This document shows, in pieces, positions 18,579 to 28,579 of a stretch of 64,000 bases of DNA (position 1 is the first letter of the stretch; each line of letters begins with the position of its first letter). The position numbers were made by a program, and so were the translations under genes. A model generated the notes under the pieces. That model had not been told where the DNA came from, ran no database searches, and saw only the letters and a program-made list of their open reading frames with translations. The DNA comes from Saccharothrix obliqua (lineage in GTDB: Bacteria; Actinomycetota; Actinomycetes; Mycobacteriales; Pseudonocardiaceae): the NCBI RefSeq assembly GCF_019375475.1, contig NZ_JAHXGQ010000002.1:682001-746000 (forward strand), given 5' to 3'.

Positions 18579-20765
18579 GTTCTCCCCGCGCAGCGGGGGT
18601 GGGTCCCGAACAGGACGCCTCCGCACAGGACCCGTCGCAGACCGGCGAGGAGGTTCTCCCCGCGCAGCGGGGGTGGGTCCTGCGCCGCCGCGCCCGCGCC
18701 GAAGCCGACCGGGTTCTCCCCGCGCAGCGGGGGTGGGTCCACCGACGGCGAGTTCTTCGACGGCACGCAGTTGTTCTCCCCGCGCAGCGGGGGTGGGTCA
18801 CTCGCGCTCGTGCACGCCATCGGTGAGCATCCTGTTCTCCCCGCGCAGCGGGGGTGGGTCCTGCTCCACCCGCAACGCCGGCGGCGCGAGCGGGTTCTCC
18901 CCGCGCAGCGGGGGTGGGTCGGCGACCGCCGAGGCCAACGAGGGCAACATCAAGTTCTCCCCGCGCAGCGGGGGTGGGTCCCTGGAGACCAAGATCCGAT
19001 GAGCACTTCGACTGTTCTCCCCGCGCAGCGGGGGTGGGTCTGCCTCCAGGTCGGCCACCGACTCGTTCGCGGCGTTCTCCCCGCGCAGCGGGGGTGGGTC
19101 CGTGTAGGCACCGGGCCCCACGTGCGTGGCGGAGTTCTCCCCGCGCAGCGGGGGTGGGTCGAAGTACACCGACACCGCGGTCGGCACGCTCGAGTTCTCC
19201 CCGCGCAGCGGGGGTGGGTCCAGCGCCCAGTCCTCTGCGGACCAGGCGTAGCGGTTCTCCCCGCGCAGCGGGGGTGGGTCCTCCGCGATGAGTTCCAGCA
19301 GGTTGGCGACGCTGTTCTCCCCGCGCAGCGGGGGTGGGTCCCTGCACGTCGACCGCGGTCTCGGTGGTGTCGAGTTCTCCCCGCGCAGCGGGGGTGGGTC
19401 TTTCCTTCTTCGTCGCTTCCGAGATTTCCATCTGTTCTCCCCGCGCAGCGGGGGTGGGTCCCGCACGCGCCACAGGGCGACGTTCGACGCGATGTTCTCC
19501 CCGCGCAGCGGGGGTGGGTCCAGGTCCGTGATCACGGACCACACCGCGGTGTGGTTCTCCCCGCGCAGCGGGGGTGGGTCCACTCCATCCGCTCCGACGG
19601 CTACACCCAGCCCGTTCTCCCCGCGCAGCGGGGGTGGGTCGTCGCCCCGGCGGGAGAACAAGGCCGCGAGCTAGTTCTCCCCGCGCAGCGGGGGTGGGTC
19701 CGTGCACTGCTCGACCTTGATGCGGTTGAGGTCGTTCTCCCCGCGCAGCGGGGGTGGGTCCGTGCCCACGTGCACCGCGTTCCCGAGGCGCGTGTTCTCC
19801 CCGCGCAGCGGGGGTGGGTCCTCGATCGCCCACACGTTGCCGTCGCCGTCCGCGTTCTCCCCGCGCAGCGGGGGTGGGTCCTGATCAGCTCTGCGGCCCT
19901 CTCCCGGTCCTGCGTTCTCCCCGCGCAGCGGGGGTGGGTCCGCGTAGTAGCGGGAGTGGGCCGAGGTGTTCCGGTTCTCCCCGCGCAGCGGGGGTGGGTC
20001 GGCGGCGCGGGCGCTGTTCGCGGACACCGTGTTGTTCTCCCCGCGCAGCGGGGGTGGGTCCTCGATGTGGAGCCCACGGGCGTTCGCGGTAGGGTTCTCC
20101 CCGCGCAGCGGGGGTGGGTCGCAGTCGGCAGCGATGGCGCGCTCGGAGTCGATGTTCTCCCCGCGCAGCGGGGGTGGGTCCTCCCACGTCTTGGCCTCGA
20201 CCACGCCGCCGACGTTCTCCCCGCGCAGCGGGGGTGGGTCCTCGCCGTGGCAGCACCCCACCGACACGCGGGTGTTCTCCCGCGCAGCGGGGGTGGGTCC
20301 TCGTCGCGTCATCGATCTTCACTTCGATCGCCGTTCTCCCCGCGCAGCGGGGGTGGGTCGGGCGTCGTAGTGGTGATGCCTTGGTCTTCCCCGTTCTCCC
20401 CGCGCAGCGGGGGTGGGTCCGTGGCGTGGTCGCCGTCGACCACCAGGGCGCTGTTCTCCCCGCGCAGCGGGGGTGGGTCCTTCGCCGCGCCGATGAGCAG
20501 TAGCGTCTCCGCGTTCTCCCCGCGCAGCGGGGGTGGGTCGATGCCAGTGGGGTGGGTCGGTTCGGGTGCCTCGTTCTCCCCGCGCAGCGGGGCGGTTGGC
20601 CTTCACGTCTTCGAGGGTTCTCCCCGCCCAGCGGGGGTGGGTCCATCTCGTCCGCGGACAGGCCCAGCGACTCGTAGTTCTCCCCGCGCAGCGGAGGTGG
20701 GTCACTGGAGCGCAAGCTGGGCCGGTCCACCGGCCAGGTTCTCCCCGCGCAGCGGAGGTGGGTCC
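18579..20765 (+). CRISPR. Type I-E CRISPR array 1, 37 repeats
   Basis: Repeat of 28 bp: starts GTTCTCC, contains the perfect hairpin CCCCGC-GCA-GCGGGG and ends GTGGGTC plus a variable base, most often C. The unit length is 60 bp almost throughout (spacer about 32). I count 37 repeats including worn ones. The leader is on the left, so newest spacers are on the left. The first unit is 74 bp, giving an oversized first spacer. Repeats at 20274 (one C missing), 20573 (truncated), 20617, 20677 and 20738 (GCGGAGG variants) are degenerate, as expected at the leader-distal end. Long apparent reading frames through the array are artefacts of the 60-bp period. Confidence 0.98.
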
Positions 20766-21194
20766 CGCGAGCTTCAACCACTGGCTCGGTGGAAACCCGC
20801 CCCCGTTAAGTCCTGCCTACCGTGAAGTCGCTGGTGGGTCGCTCTCGTCGTCTGGGTTGCCGTTCCCCGCTGGCTTCGCTGTAAGCGAAGCCAGCGGGCC
20901 CTCGCTAGGAGCTCACCCGCGGCCAGGTATACGGACCGTAGCCGGAGGTTGCGCTGTCGCGAGGAGCGCGGCACGTCGACCGGGTTCTCAAGCACCCAGA
21001 TGACTCACCCTCGCCGAGGCGAGGAGCAGTTGGACTCATCCGGAGTCCGGTTGCCCAGTGCCGCCGCGTCACCGTCACTCGGTGGTGCCGCTGACAAGGG
21101 CAAACCTTAGCCGGCACCTCGCTGTGCCGCAGGCCACAGCGGCCTGGTAGGGTCCTTCTCTTCGATTCTGAAGTCTGGTTGCTTAAGGAGGAAC
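20766..21194. other. Spacer between array 1 and the cas operon
   Basis: No gene is seen in these 429 bp. The stretch holds a strong hairpin at 20866-20898 and then the presumed cas promoter region. A good ribosome site AAGGAGGAAC directly precedes the cas3 GTG. No clear -35/-10 pair could be assigned. Confidence 0.6.
20866..20898. terminator. Perfect 15-bp hairpin between array 1 and cas3
   Basis: The arms CCCGCTGGCTTCGCT and AGCGAAGCCAGCGGG are exact complements around a GTA loop. It lies about 100 bp after the last repeat and about 300 bp before cas3, so it probably ends array transcription and insulates the cas operon. Confidence 0.75.
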
Positions 21195-23789
21195 GTGAGG
21201 ATCGACGCTCCATGGGCTAAGGACAAGGACCTTGATCCTCGGTATCCCCTGGTTCATCACCTGCTCGATGCGGCTGCGGCGGGGCGGGCCTTGTGGGAGC
21301 TGCACGCGACACCCGGGATGCGACGGTGGCTCACGGAGGAGCTGGGGATGTCCGAGGACGAGACCGGTTCGTTCGTGGCACTCCTGGCCGGGTTACACGA
21401 CATCGGCAAGGCCATGCCGTGCTTTCAGGAGCAGAAGCTCCGGCCGGGCGCCCATGGCTACCTTCACCATGCTGAGGCGGCGTACCTGATTCTGCCGACG
21501 TTGCTGGATTCGGAGGTGGCGAAGGAGGCGAAGCCCGACCTGGTCGCCTGCCGGATCGGGCAACTCCTGGCGGGCCATCACGGTGTCTTCCCTTCGCCCA
21601 AGGCGTGGCAGGTCGAGCGGCCGTTGGAGGACGATCGGCTCGGTGGCGAGGAGTGGCACCGGGTACGGGTCGAGTTGGTCGCGGCCATCCGGGGTGTGCT
21701 GGGCGGGCCGCGGCTTCCCGAGTCGCTGAGCGTCGAGGCCGCGACGGTGTTGACGGGCCTTGTGGTGGTCGCGGACTGGGTGGTGTCCGACGTGAAGGAC
21801 TTCATCCCGCACCAGCAGGCGAACGCGCCCGAGGACCTGGAGGAGCGGTATCGGTACACGCTGGAGGTGGTGCGGCGTCGGGTCGTCGAGGTCGGGCTGC
21901 GTGCGCCGACGTTCGTCGAGTCGTTGACGACCGAGCAGGTGTGGGGTTTCGCGCCCAACGCGTTGCAGCGGTCGCTTCAGGAGGAGTGGCTGCCCGGGTT
22001 GTCCGAGTCGGGTCTGCTGATCGTCAGCACGTCGACGGGTTCGGGCAAGTCCGAGGCGGCCCTGTTGGCGGCGCATGGTCTCGGGCGGGTGACCGGGCGC
22101 AGCGGGGTGTACTTCGGGTTGCCGACGATGGCCACGGCGGACGCGATGCGCGCGCGTGTGGCGGAGTTCGTGGCGGGGTGCACCGTCGGTGGGGTGCCGG
22201 TGACGTTGGCGCATTCGATGGCCCGGTTCAGTGAGCGCTACGAGCAGGATGCCGATGTCACCGCGTGGTTGCGCGACCCGAACACGACGTTGCTCGCCGG
22301 GTTGTGCGTGGGCACGATCGACCAGGCGTTGTTGGCGGGGTTGCGGGTTCGGCACAACGCGTTGCGTGTCCACGCGTTGGCGAACAAGACGTTGATCATC
22401 GACGAGGTGCACTCCTACGACGCGTACATGCTGGAGTTGCTCGCGAGTCTGTTGAACTGGTGTGGGCGGTTGGGCACGCCGGTGGTGTTGTTGTCGGCGA
22501 CCCTGCCGAAGAGGATCAGCGACCGTCTGGTCTCCGCTTATCTGGGTGGCGCGGGCATCGACCGCTCCGGCGGTCCCGAGGCCGCCTATCCGGGGTGGGT
22601 GTTCGTCGGGCGTTCGGGTTCGGTCCTGTCGCCTTCGGTCGAGTCGGCGGCGGCGATGGCGGTCGAGAAGTCTCCGGTTCCGGTGGTGGAGGTGCGGCGG
22701 CACGCCCGGTCCGCGGAGAGCCGGTTCGGGGTGATCACCGAGTACGCCGGGCTTGTGCGGGCGGGTGGTGGTTCGCTGGCGGTGCTGTGCAACACGGTGG
22801 CGTCCGCGCAGCAGACCTTCGCGCGGTTGCGGGCGTGGCTCGCGGACGCCGAGGTGGATCTGGTCCTGCTGCACTCCCGTTTCCCCTTGTATCAGCGGCA
22901 GGAGATCACCGAGGAGTTGCAGGGGCGGTTGGGCAAAGGCGGGCGTCGCGATCGCCCGGTGATCGTAGTGGCCACGCAGGTCATCGAGCAGAGCCTTGAT
23001 CTCGACTTCGATCTGATGGTGTCGGACTTGGCGCCGATCGCGTTGCTGATCCAGCGTTTGGGTCGGTGCTGGCGTCACGACCTGCTCGTGGACGGTCGTC
23101 CGGCTCGGCCGTCGTGGTGCGTCGTTCCACGTCTGGTCGTCCTCGATCCGGTCGATCTCGAATCGTCTGAACCGTGTCCGCCGGAGTGGGGTGAGGTGTA
23201 TCCGGAGTTCGAGCTGGCCGCGACCCACCTGGTGCTGGCGGGCAGGCGACCCGAGCTGCGGGTGCCCCACGATGTCGACGCCCTCGTCCAGGAGGTGCAC
23301 TCGACCACCATGCAGGGCGTGCCCGCGGCGTTGCGCGAGGCGTGGTTGACGCAGTACGCGAAGGAGCGAACTCAGGTCCAGTTCGCCGCGGTGGCCGGTG
23401 TCGGCGCGGTCAGCGGACTCGTCGACCTGGCGCAACTCAGCAAGAATGAGGTGTCGGAGTTGGACGTGTCCACGCGGTTGGGTATCGACACCGCCCGGTT
23501 GATTCCCCGCTACACCGGACCGGACGGGAAGTGGTTCCTGGACTCGGCGTGCTCGGTGGAGTGGCCAACCGGCCGGCCGGGTGTCACCGAGGTCAAGCTG
23601 TTGATCCGCCACTCGGTCACCTGCCCGGACGCGTGGGTCCGTGACGCGGTCGCGGCCGGCCGACTGGCTCCCGATCCCAGATGGAAGCGGAGTTCGGTGC
23701 TGCGTGACGCGCTCGTGCTGCCCGCGCCGGCGCATGGGGATCTGCGCCTCGATCGCGACTTGGGTTTGTTCCGGGAAGGGAAGAAGTAG
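21195..23789 (+). CDS. cas3: Cas3, HD nuclease-helicase of type I-E
   Basis: An 864-residue effector nuclease recruited by Cascade to unwind and degrade the target DNA strand. The GTG start has an AAGGAGGAAC site. The N-terminal HD domain shows His-Asp in GLHDIGK (H68-D69), HHAEAA (about 91) and GHHG (127-130), which coordinate the metals. The SF2 helicase follows: Walker A STGSGKSEA (about 279-287), DEVHSYD (about 402), LSATLP motif III, VVATQVIEQSLDLDFD and the arginine-rich QRLGRCWRH motif VI. All key residues look intact. It is the first gene of the cas operon, and casA starts 3 bp after its stop. Confidence 0.97.
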   Translation: MRIDAPWAKDKDLDPRYPLVHHLLDAAAAGRALWELHATPGMRRWLTEELGMSEDETGSFVALLAGLHDIGKAMPCFQEQKLRPGAHGYLHHAEAAYLILPTLLDSEVAKEAKPDLVACRIGQLLAGHHGVFPSPKAWQVERPLEDDRLGGEEWHRVRVELVAAIRGVLGGPRLPESLSVEAATVLTGLVVVADWVVSDVKDFIPHQQANAPEDLEERYRYTLEVVRRRVVEVGLRAPTFVESLTTEQVWGFAPNALQRSLQEEWLPGLSESGLLIVSTSTGSGKSEAALLAAHGLGRVTGRSGVYFGLPTMATADAMRARVAEFVAGCTVGGVPVTLAHSMARFSERYEQDADVTAWLRDPNTTLLAGLCVGTIDQALLAGLRVRHNALRVHALANKTLIIDEVHSYDAYMLELLASLLNWCGRLGTPVVLLSATLPKRISDRLVSAYLGGAGIDRSGGPEAAYPGWVFVGRSGSVLSPSVESAAAMAVEKSPVPVVEVRRHARSAESRFGVITEYAGLVRAGGGSLAVLCNTVASAQQTFARLRAWLADAEVDLVLLHSRFPLYQRQEITEELQGRLGKGGRRDRPVIVVATQVIEQSLDLDFDLMVSDLAPIALLIQRLGRCWRHDLLVDGRPARPSWCVVPRLVVLDPVDLESSEPCPPEWGEVYPEFELAATHLVLAGRRPELRVPHDVDALVQEVHSTTMQGVPAALREAWLTQYAKERTQVQFAAVAGVGAVSGLVDLAQLSKNEVSELDVSTRLGIDTARLIPRYTGPDGKWFLDSACSVEWPTGRPGVTEVKLLIRHSVTCPDAWVRDAVAAGRLAPDPRWKRSSVLRDALVLPAPAHGDLRLDRDLGLFREGKK

Positions 23790-23792
23790 TCG

Positions 23793-25373
23793 ATGTCCTC
23801 GCCGTCGTACCCCGTCGACAGCAGGCCGTGGGTTCCGGTGCTCACCGGGGATGGCACGTGCGAGCCGCTGTCGCTTCGCGACCTGTTCCTGCGCGCGCAC
23901 GAGTTGCGCGACATCGCCGTACCTGTCCCGCCCGCGGCGTCGGCGGTGCTGCGGCTGCTGTACGTGATCACGGCCCGGATCACCGACCTGGACCTGAAGT
24001 CCGTCGAACGCGGCTCGGTCGACTCGTCCGGGTGGCTCGCGCTGCGCCGGGACGCCGTGGAGAAGGGCGAGTTCGACCCGACGCACGTGCGCGCCTACTT
24101 CGACGACCCCAGATACCAGTGGGATCTGTTCTGTGCGGAGCGACCCTGGATGCAGGACTCGCGGCTGCGGACCGAGGCGCGTCCCATCGGGATCAACCGG
24201 CTAGATCCCACTCGGCCTCGGGACAACTCCCCCGTGTGGTTCAAGCACACCTACCACGGGCACGCGCCGGCGATCGAGACTCCCGAGGCGATCCTGTGGC
24301 TGCTCACCACCCACCTGTACGGGCCGGGAGGCGGCGGGGGGACCCGGACCGTCACCGGCACGTTGCCCGACGGCACCGCGGCCACGGTGTCGGACCAGTA
24401 CATGAGTTCGGGCCCGTTGCGGGCGGCGCTGACGCACTACCCCTTGGGCCGCAACCTGTTCGAGACCCTGATCGCCGGTCTTCCCGATCCGGTGAACCCG
24501 CCCGAACGCGGCGAGGACCGCGCCCCGTGGGAACACGACGAGTTGCCCGACCCGCTCGGTTCACCACCGCCGATCACCTCGCCCGCCGGTCTGTTGTTGG
24601 GCCGCAGCCGCCACGCGGTGCTGTTGCACCCCGACCCCACCGGTGAGTACGTGGTGGACGCGCGGATCACGTGGGCGTTCAAGCAGCCCCACGTCGAATT
24701 GGTCGGCAGTGATCCCTACACGATCCGGCAGCGCGACAAGCAGGGCGGTTGGCAGGACAGGCAGGCGGACGCCGACCGGGCGCAGTGGCGGGACCTGGAC
24801 GCGTTGCTGGCCGACTCCGACCACCGCACCCGCCCCGACACCGTCCGGATGATCCAGCACAACCTTCCCCCCGCTGTGCGTGACAGCCTGCGGGTCCGGG
24901 TGCACGGCGTCGACCAGGACCGCCAGGCGACCGACCGGCAATGGTTCACCGCGACGACACCACCGCTGTTCGCGTGGCTGGCCGAACAGGACCGCAACTA
25001 CGCGCGGGGCGCGGAACTCCTGCGCACCGCCGCCGAAACGGTCGCCGGGGTGCTGCGCAGCGCGTTGAACACACAGTTCCGGATGCTGACCGGAGGAGGC
25101 GGCGGTGGTCCCGGCAAACGGGACGCGCCCTGGGTCGCGTCCGCGATGACGCACTACTGGCCACACGCTGAGACCCTGTTCTGGGAACGCTTCCACGACC
25201 AGGACTTCACCGAGCCCGTCCGCGCGTTCACCGGCATCGCGGAGAAGTCGATGGCCGCCGCCACCGACCACGAGGCACATCAGCCCCCTGTCGCCCGCGC
25301 CCAGGCGAGAATCCTGCGCTACCTGCGAAACCATGCCGCGAAGAAGGAACCCCGCGAGGACAAGGACCTATGA
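23793..25373 (+). CDS. casA: Cas8e/Cse1, Cascade large subunit
   Basis: A 526-residue large subunit of the type I-E Cascade complex, which reads the PAM and recruits Cas3. The N-terminus has the family opening (SRPWVPVLTGDG, LSLRDLFLRAHELRDIAV). The middle contains the FDDPRYQWDLFC, WFKHTYHGHAP and AILWLLTTHLYGPGG segments typical of Cse1, and a helical C-terminal bundle follows (MTHYWPHAETLFWERF, RILRYLRNHAAKKEP). It begins 3 bp after cas3 and overlaps casB by 4 bp, so it is translationally coupled. Confidence 0.93.
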   Translation: MSSPSYPVDSRPWVPVLTGDGTCEPLSLRDLFLRAHELRDIAVPVPPAASAVLRLLYVITARITDLDLKSVERGSVDSSGWLALRRDAVEKGEFDPTHVRAYFDDPRYQWDLFCAERPWMQDSRLRTEARPIGINRLDPTRPRDNSPVWFKHTYHGHAPAIETPEAILWLLTTHLYGPGGGGGTRTVTGTLPDGTAATVSDQYMSSGPLRAALTHYPLGRNLFETLIAGLPDPVNPPERGEDRAPWEHDELPDPLGSPPPITSPAGLLLGRSRHAVLLHPDPTGEYVVDARITWAFKQPHVELVGSDPYTIRQRDKQGGWQDRQADADRAQWRDLDALLADSDHRTRPDTVRMIQHNLPPAVRDSLRVRVHGVDQDRQATDRQWFTATTPPLFAWLAEQDRNYARGAELLRTAAETVAGVLRSALNTQFRMLTGGGGGGPGKRDAPWVASAMTHYWPHAETLFWERFHDQDFTEPVRAFTGIAEKSMAAATDHEAHQPPVARAQARILRYLRNHAAKKEPREDKDL

Positions 25374-25933
25374 CCGCCGACATCCCGACCCGGTTGGACT
25401 TCAAGGATCGCAAAGCGGACTCCGCCGCGTTCGTCTCCAGGATCGTGTCGCTGTGCGAACGTTACCCAGGCGCGAGATCCGCACTGCGCTCCGGACTGGG
25501 CCGCACGCCCCAGGACTTCGCGTCCGCGCCCATGCACCGCTACATCTTCCAAGCCGTCCGGCGCCCGCTGGAACCGCGGCACCTCGAGCACTCGCTGCAC
25601 ACCATCGCCTCGCTCATCGCGCTGCGGCCCGACACCGCCATCCCCCGGCTGTCACCGGGAAACCTGGGGGCGACGTTCGCGCACGCGGCGAACACCGGTG
25701 CCTTCGCCACGAACACGATGGACAAGTCCGTGCAACGCCTGGCACGTCAGACTTCCGACACCATCTGCGCACACATCGCCAACGTCGTGGCCCCGTTGCG
25801 CGGCAGCGACGTCCCCGTGGACTTCGCGCTGCTGCTACGCGACTTGATCAACTGGCCCTACGACCAGCGGGACGTGGGCACCCGTTGGCAGCAGACCTTC
25901 TTCCTCCGCCTCGACCACGACCCCGACCTGTGA
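25370..25933 (+). CDS. casB: Cse2, Cascade small subunit
   Basis: A 187-residue all-helical small subunit, present as a dimer in Cascade, where it stabilises the R-loop. Recognised from size, position between casA and casC, and the conserved patterns RIVSLCERYPGARSALRSGL, HTIASLIALRP, GATFAHAANTGAF and the C-terminal PVDFALLLRDLINWPYDQRD...RWQQTFF. The ATGA overlap with casA supports this start. Confidence 0.92.
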   Translation: MTADIPTRLDFKDRKADSAAFVSRIVSLCERYPGARSALRSGLGRTPQDFASAPMHRYIFQAVRRPLEPRHLEHSLHTIASLIALRPDTAIPRLSPGNLGATFAHAANTGAFATNTMDKSVQRLARQTSDTICAHIANVVAPLRGSDVPVDFALLLRDLINWPYDQRDVGTRWQQTFFLRLDHDPDL

Positions 25934-25974
25934 CAACAGCTCCCGGCATCTTTGAAACCGTTGAAAGGCCGATC

Positions 25975-27177
25975 GTGCACCTCGACATCCACGCACTGCA
26001 CGCCGTTCCCTACAGCAACCTCAACCGTGACAACATGGGCTCCCCCAAGGAGGCCGTCTACGGCGGCAAGATCCGAACCAGGATTTCCAGCCAGTCGTGG
26101 AAGCGCGCCGTGCGCCACCAGGTCGAGACCCTCCTCGGCGAGTCCACCGTGCGCACCCGCGCGGTGGCCCAAGGCGTCGCGAACCTGCTGGTCGACCGGG
26201 GATGGGCCGCGGACCCCGCACGCAAAGCCGGCCGCGCCGTGTTGTACAGCGCCGACGCGGCGGCCAAGCGGTCGGACTCCAAGGCCGGTGGCGTGACCCC
26301 CGACGACAGCGATCTGTCCAAGGTCCTGTTCTGGGTTCCCTCCGCCGCGCTGTCGGAACTGGCCGACCTGTGCGAGCAGCACCGCGACGCGATCGACGCC
26401 ACCGCGCTCCCGGCCGCCGAGGCCGCCGCGGAAGGCGACGTCCCCGACGGCGAACCCGCCACCAAGCCTGCCAAGGGCAAGGGCAAGGCGGCCAAGGCGA
26501 AGGTCGAGGTCGTGCTGCCGTCCGAGCGGGTCGACGAGATCCTGCGCCGCCGCTCGGCGACGATCAACCTCCTCGGCCGGATGCTCGCGGAGATGCCGGG
26601 CCACAACGTGGACGGCGCGACGCTGTTCGCCCACGCGTTCACCACCCACGAGACCTCGGTCGACTTCGACTTCTTCACCGCCGTGGACGACCTGCGTCCC
26701 TCGACCGGATCCGGACACCTCGACACCGCCCGTTACGCCAGCGGCGTGTTCTACCGCTACAGCAGCGTCAACATCACCGACCTGGCCGCCAACGTCGGCG
26801 GCATCGACGACGCCCTGAAGGTGACCGACACCTACCTGCGCGCGTTCTGCTCGGCCATGCCCAGCGGCAAACAGCGCACCACCGGCGCGGTCACCCCGCC
26901 CGACCTCGTGCACCTGGCCCTGCGCCACGCCCCGCTGTCACTGGCCGGCGCGTTCGAGAAGCCCGTGCCCGCCGGACACGGCGGCGGCCATGCCGCACCG
27001 TCCCGGCAACGCCTGGCGCAGTACGCGGAGAAGGTGCACACGTTCCTGGGGCGGGACGCCCTGCTGTGGCACGGCTACGCGTCGATCGAGGACGACCACA
27101 CCGGGCTCGGTGAACGACACGAGTCCCTGCACGACCTGGTCACCGAAGCCATGAACCAGGCCGGGGACCGGGCGTGA
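25975..27177 (+). CDS. casC: Cas7e/Cse4, Cascade backbone subunit
   Basis: A backbone protein that coats crRNA in six copies, 400 residues from this GTG. The start has a GAAAGG site and gives the family opening HLDIHALHAVPYSNLNRD, then GSPKEAVYGGKIRTRISSQS and WKRAVR. A GTG at 25930 in the same frame overlaps the casB stop (GTGA) and would add 15 residues, so it cannot be excluded. RRSATINLLGRMLAEMPG, FAHAFTTHETSVDFDFFTAV and YRYSSVNI are conserved core strands. Odd: a Lys/Ala-rich insertion (KPAKGKGKAAKAK) near residues 163-182, probably a flexible loop. Confidence 0.93.
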   Translation: MHLDIHALHAVPYSNLNRDNMGSPKEAVYGGKIRTRISSQSWKRAVRHQVETLLGESTVRTRAVAQGVANLLVDRGWAADPARKAGRAVLYSADAAAKRSDSKAGGVTPDDSDLSKVLFWVPSAALSELADLCEQHRDAIDATALPAAEAAAEGDVPDGEPATKPAKGKGKAAKAKVEVVLPSERVDEILRRRSATINLLGRMLAEMPGHNVDGATLFAHAFTTHETSVDFDFFTAVDDLRPSTGSGHLDTARYASGVFYRYSSVNITDLAANVGGIDDALKVTDTYLRAFCSAMPSGKQRTTGAVTPPDLVHLALRHAPLSLAGAFEKPVPAGHGGGHAAPSRQRLAQYAEKVHTFLGRDALLWHGYASIEDDHTGLGERHESLHDLVTEAMNQAGDRA

Positions 27178-27929
27178 CCGCGCTGCTGCTGCGGCTGGGC
27201 GGCCCCCTGCAGTCCTGGGGCGCGCTCGCGGTCAGGAACGAACGCTTCACGCTGCCCTTCCCCACGCGGTCGGGACTGATCGGCATGATCGCCGCCGCCG
27301 AGGGCCGCGGTCGTGAGGCGGACCCCGCCCGTTACCGCCCACTGCGATTCGAGATCCGCGTCGACCGCGTCGTGGAACCGAGGGTCGACTTCCACACGGT
27401 CGGCGGCGGACGCCCCGCCCGTGAGACCGTCCCGATCTCCGCCGGGGGCCACCGGCCGGCGGGACAGGGCACCGTCGTCACCCGCCGCCACTACCTCCCG
27501 GACTCGGTCTTCGCCGTCGCACTGTCCTGTGAGGACGACACGCTGTTCGGCGACATCCGCTCCGCGCTGCGCAATCCCCGTTGGGCGCCATACCTCGGTC
27601 GACGCTCCTGCCCACCCGACGGCCCCCTCGTCCTCGGTGAGGTCGACGACGGCCGACGCTGGCTGCAAACCCTGCTCCCCCTGGCCAGGCCACGCCCGCG
27701 GGACGGGAACGACGTCGCGGTCGAGTTCCTCACCGACACCCCGCCCGACGACGCGGTCCCGCACAGCGAATCGGTGCCCGACGAACCGGTGACCTTCCAC
27801 CCCGTCAACCGGGCCTACCGCGACCGCACCGTCCACCGCTACCGGAAGCACCTCCCCGCATCCCTGTGCGCCGGGCACGGAATCGACTACCTCGACGCCG
27901 TCACCGCGGCCCTGGAGAACCACCGATGA
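27174..27929 (+). CDS. casD: Cas5e, Cascade 5'-handle-binding subunit
   Basis: A 251-residue RAMP protein that caps the 5' handle of the crRNA in Cascade. Family features: the N-terminal LLLRLGGPLQSWG strand, NERFTLPFPTRSGLIGMIAAA, the RVDRVV strand and the YLGRRSCPPDGPL segment late in the protein. The GTG start overlaps the casC stop by 4 bp (GTGA). Confidence 0.93.
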   Translation: MTALLLRLGGPLQSWGALAVRNERFTLPFPTRSGLIGMIAAAEGRGREADPARYRPLRFEIRVDRVVEPRVDFHTVGGGRPARETVPISAGGHRPAGQGTVVTRRHYLPDSVFAVALSCEDDTLFGDIRSALRNPRWAPYLGRRSCPPDGPLVLGEVDDGRRWLQTLLPLARPRPRDGNDVAVEFLTDTPPDDAVPHSESVPDEPVTFHPVNRAYRDRTVHRYRKHLPASLCAGHGIDYLDAVTAALENHR

Positions 27930-28576
27930 CCAACGCCACCGCGACCGCCACCCTGACCCGGCTGCGCCTGAACCCGCACCACCACGGCGCGACAGCCGAC
28001 CTGGCCAACGCCCACCGGATGCACCGACGGCTGATGAGCCTGTTCCCCGACGACCTCGGTGACAAGGCCCGCGAACAGGCAGGTCTGCTCTACCGGGTGG
28101 AACACGACCGCCACCATGTCACCATCCTGGCCCAATCCGTCATGCGCCCCGACACCACGCGCCTGCCCGACGACTACGCCACCGTCGACACGACCGACCT
28201 GGACCCACTGCTGGACCTGCTCGACCACGACACACCGGTGCGCTACCGCATCGACGCCAACGCCGTCGCCATCAAGACCACCGACAACCACAAGGCACGT
28301 CGATGGCTCCACGGCGACGAAGCACTGGCCTGGTGGCAACGCCGAGCAACCGCCGCCGGACTCACCCTGGTCTCCGCCGCCCTCGTCCGGGAAACCCTCA
28401 CCTACGCGTCGTCCACCCCGAAGAAAAGGGGCACCCCCCACGGCACGTCACGCTTCGAGGGCCTGGCCACCGTGACCGATCCCGACGCGGTGCGCCACGC
28501 CACGCTCAACGGCATCGGCCGCGCCCGCTCCTACGGATGCGGACTGCTGTCGCTCGCCCCCGCCGACGACAGGTGA
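27926..28576 (+). CDS. casE: Cas6e/Cse3, crRNA-processing endoribonuclease
   Basis: A 216-residue RAMP endonuclease that cuts the repeat hairpin and stays bound to the 3' handle. The ATG overlaps the casD stop by 4 bp. The N-terminus has the expected catalytic-histidine region (NAHRMHRRLMSLFPD, His30/His33). The C-terminus has the glycine-rich RNA-binding loop GIGRARSYGCGLLSLAP. The CCCCGC/GCGGGG hairpin of the local repeats is its expected substrate. Confidence 0.93.
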   Translation: MTNATATATLTRLRLNPHHHGATADLANAHRMHRRLMSLFPDDLGDKAREQAGLLYRVEHDRHHVTILAQSVMRPDTTRLPDDYATVDTTDLDPLLDLLDHDTPVRYRIDANAVAIKTTDNHKARRWLHGDEALAWWQRRATAAGLTLVSAALVRETLTYASSTPKKRGTPHGTSRFEGLATVTDPDAVRHATLNGIGRARSYGCGLLSLAPADDR

Positions 28577-28579
28577 GAC

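Noticed and set aside
18480-20825. Long open frames through array 1 with repeated peptides such as LPAQRGWV and FSPRSGGGS
   Set aside because: The 60-bp period keeps any frame in register, so the repeats translate into tandem peptides. They are a by-product of the CRISPR array, not proteins. The same holds at 29.7-31.3 and 62.3-63.6 kb.
21393-24086. An 897-residue minus-strand frame across cas3 and casA
   Set aside because: Antisense to two certain cas genes and rich in Arg/His/Gln from codon-bias mirroring.
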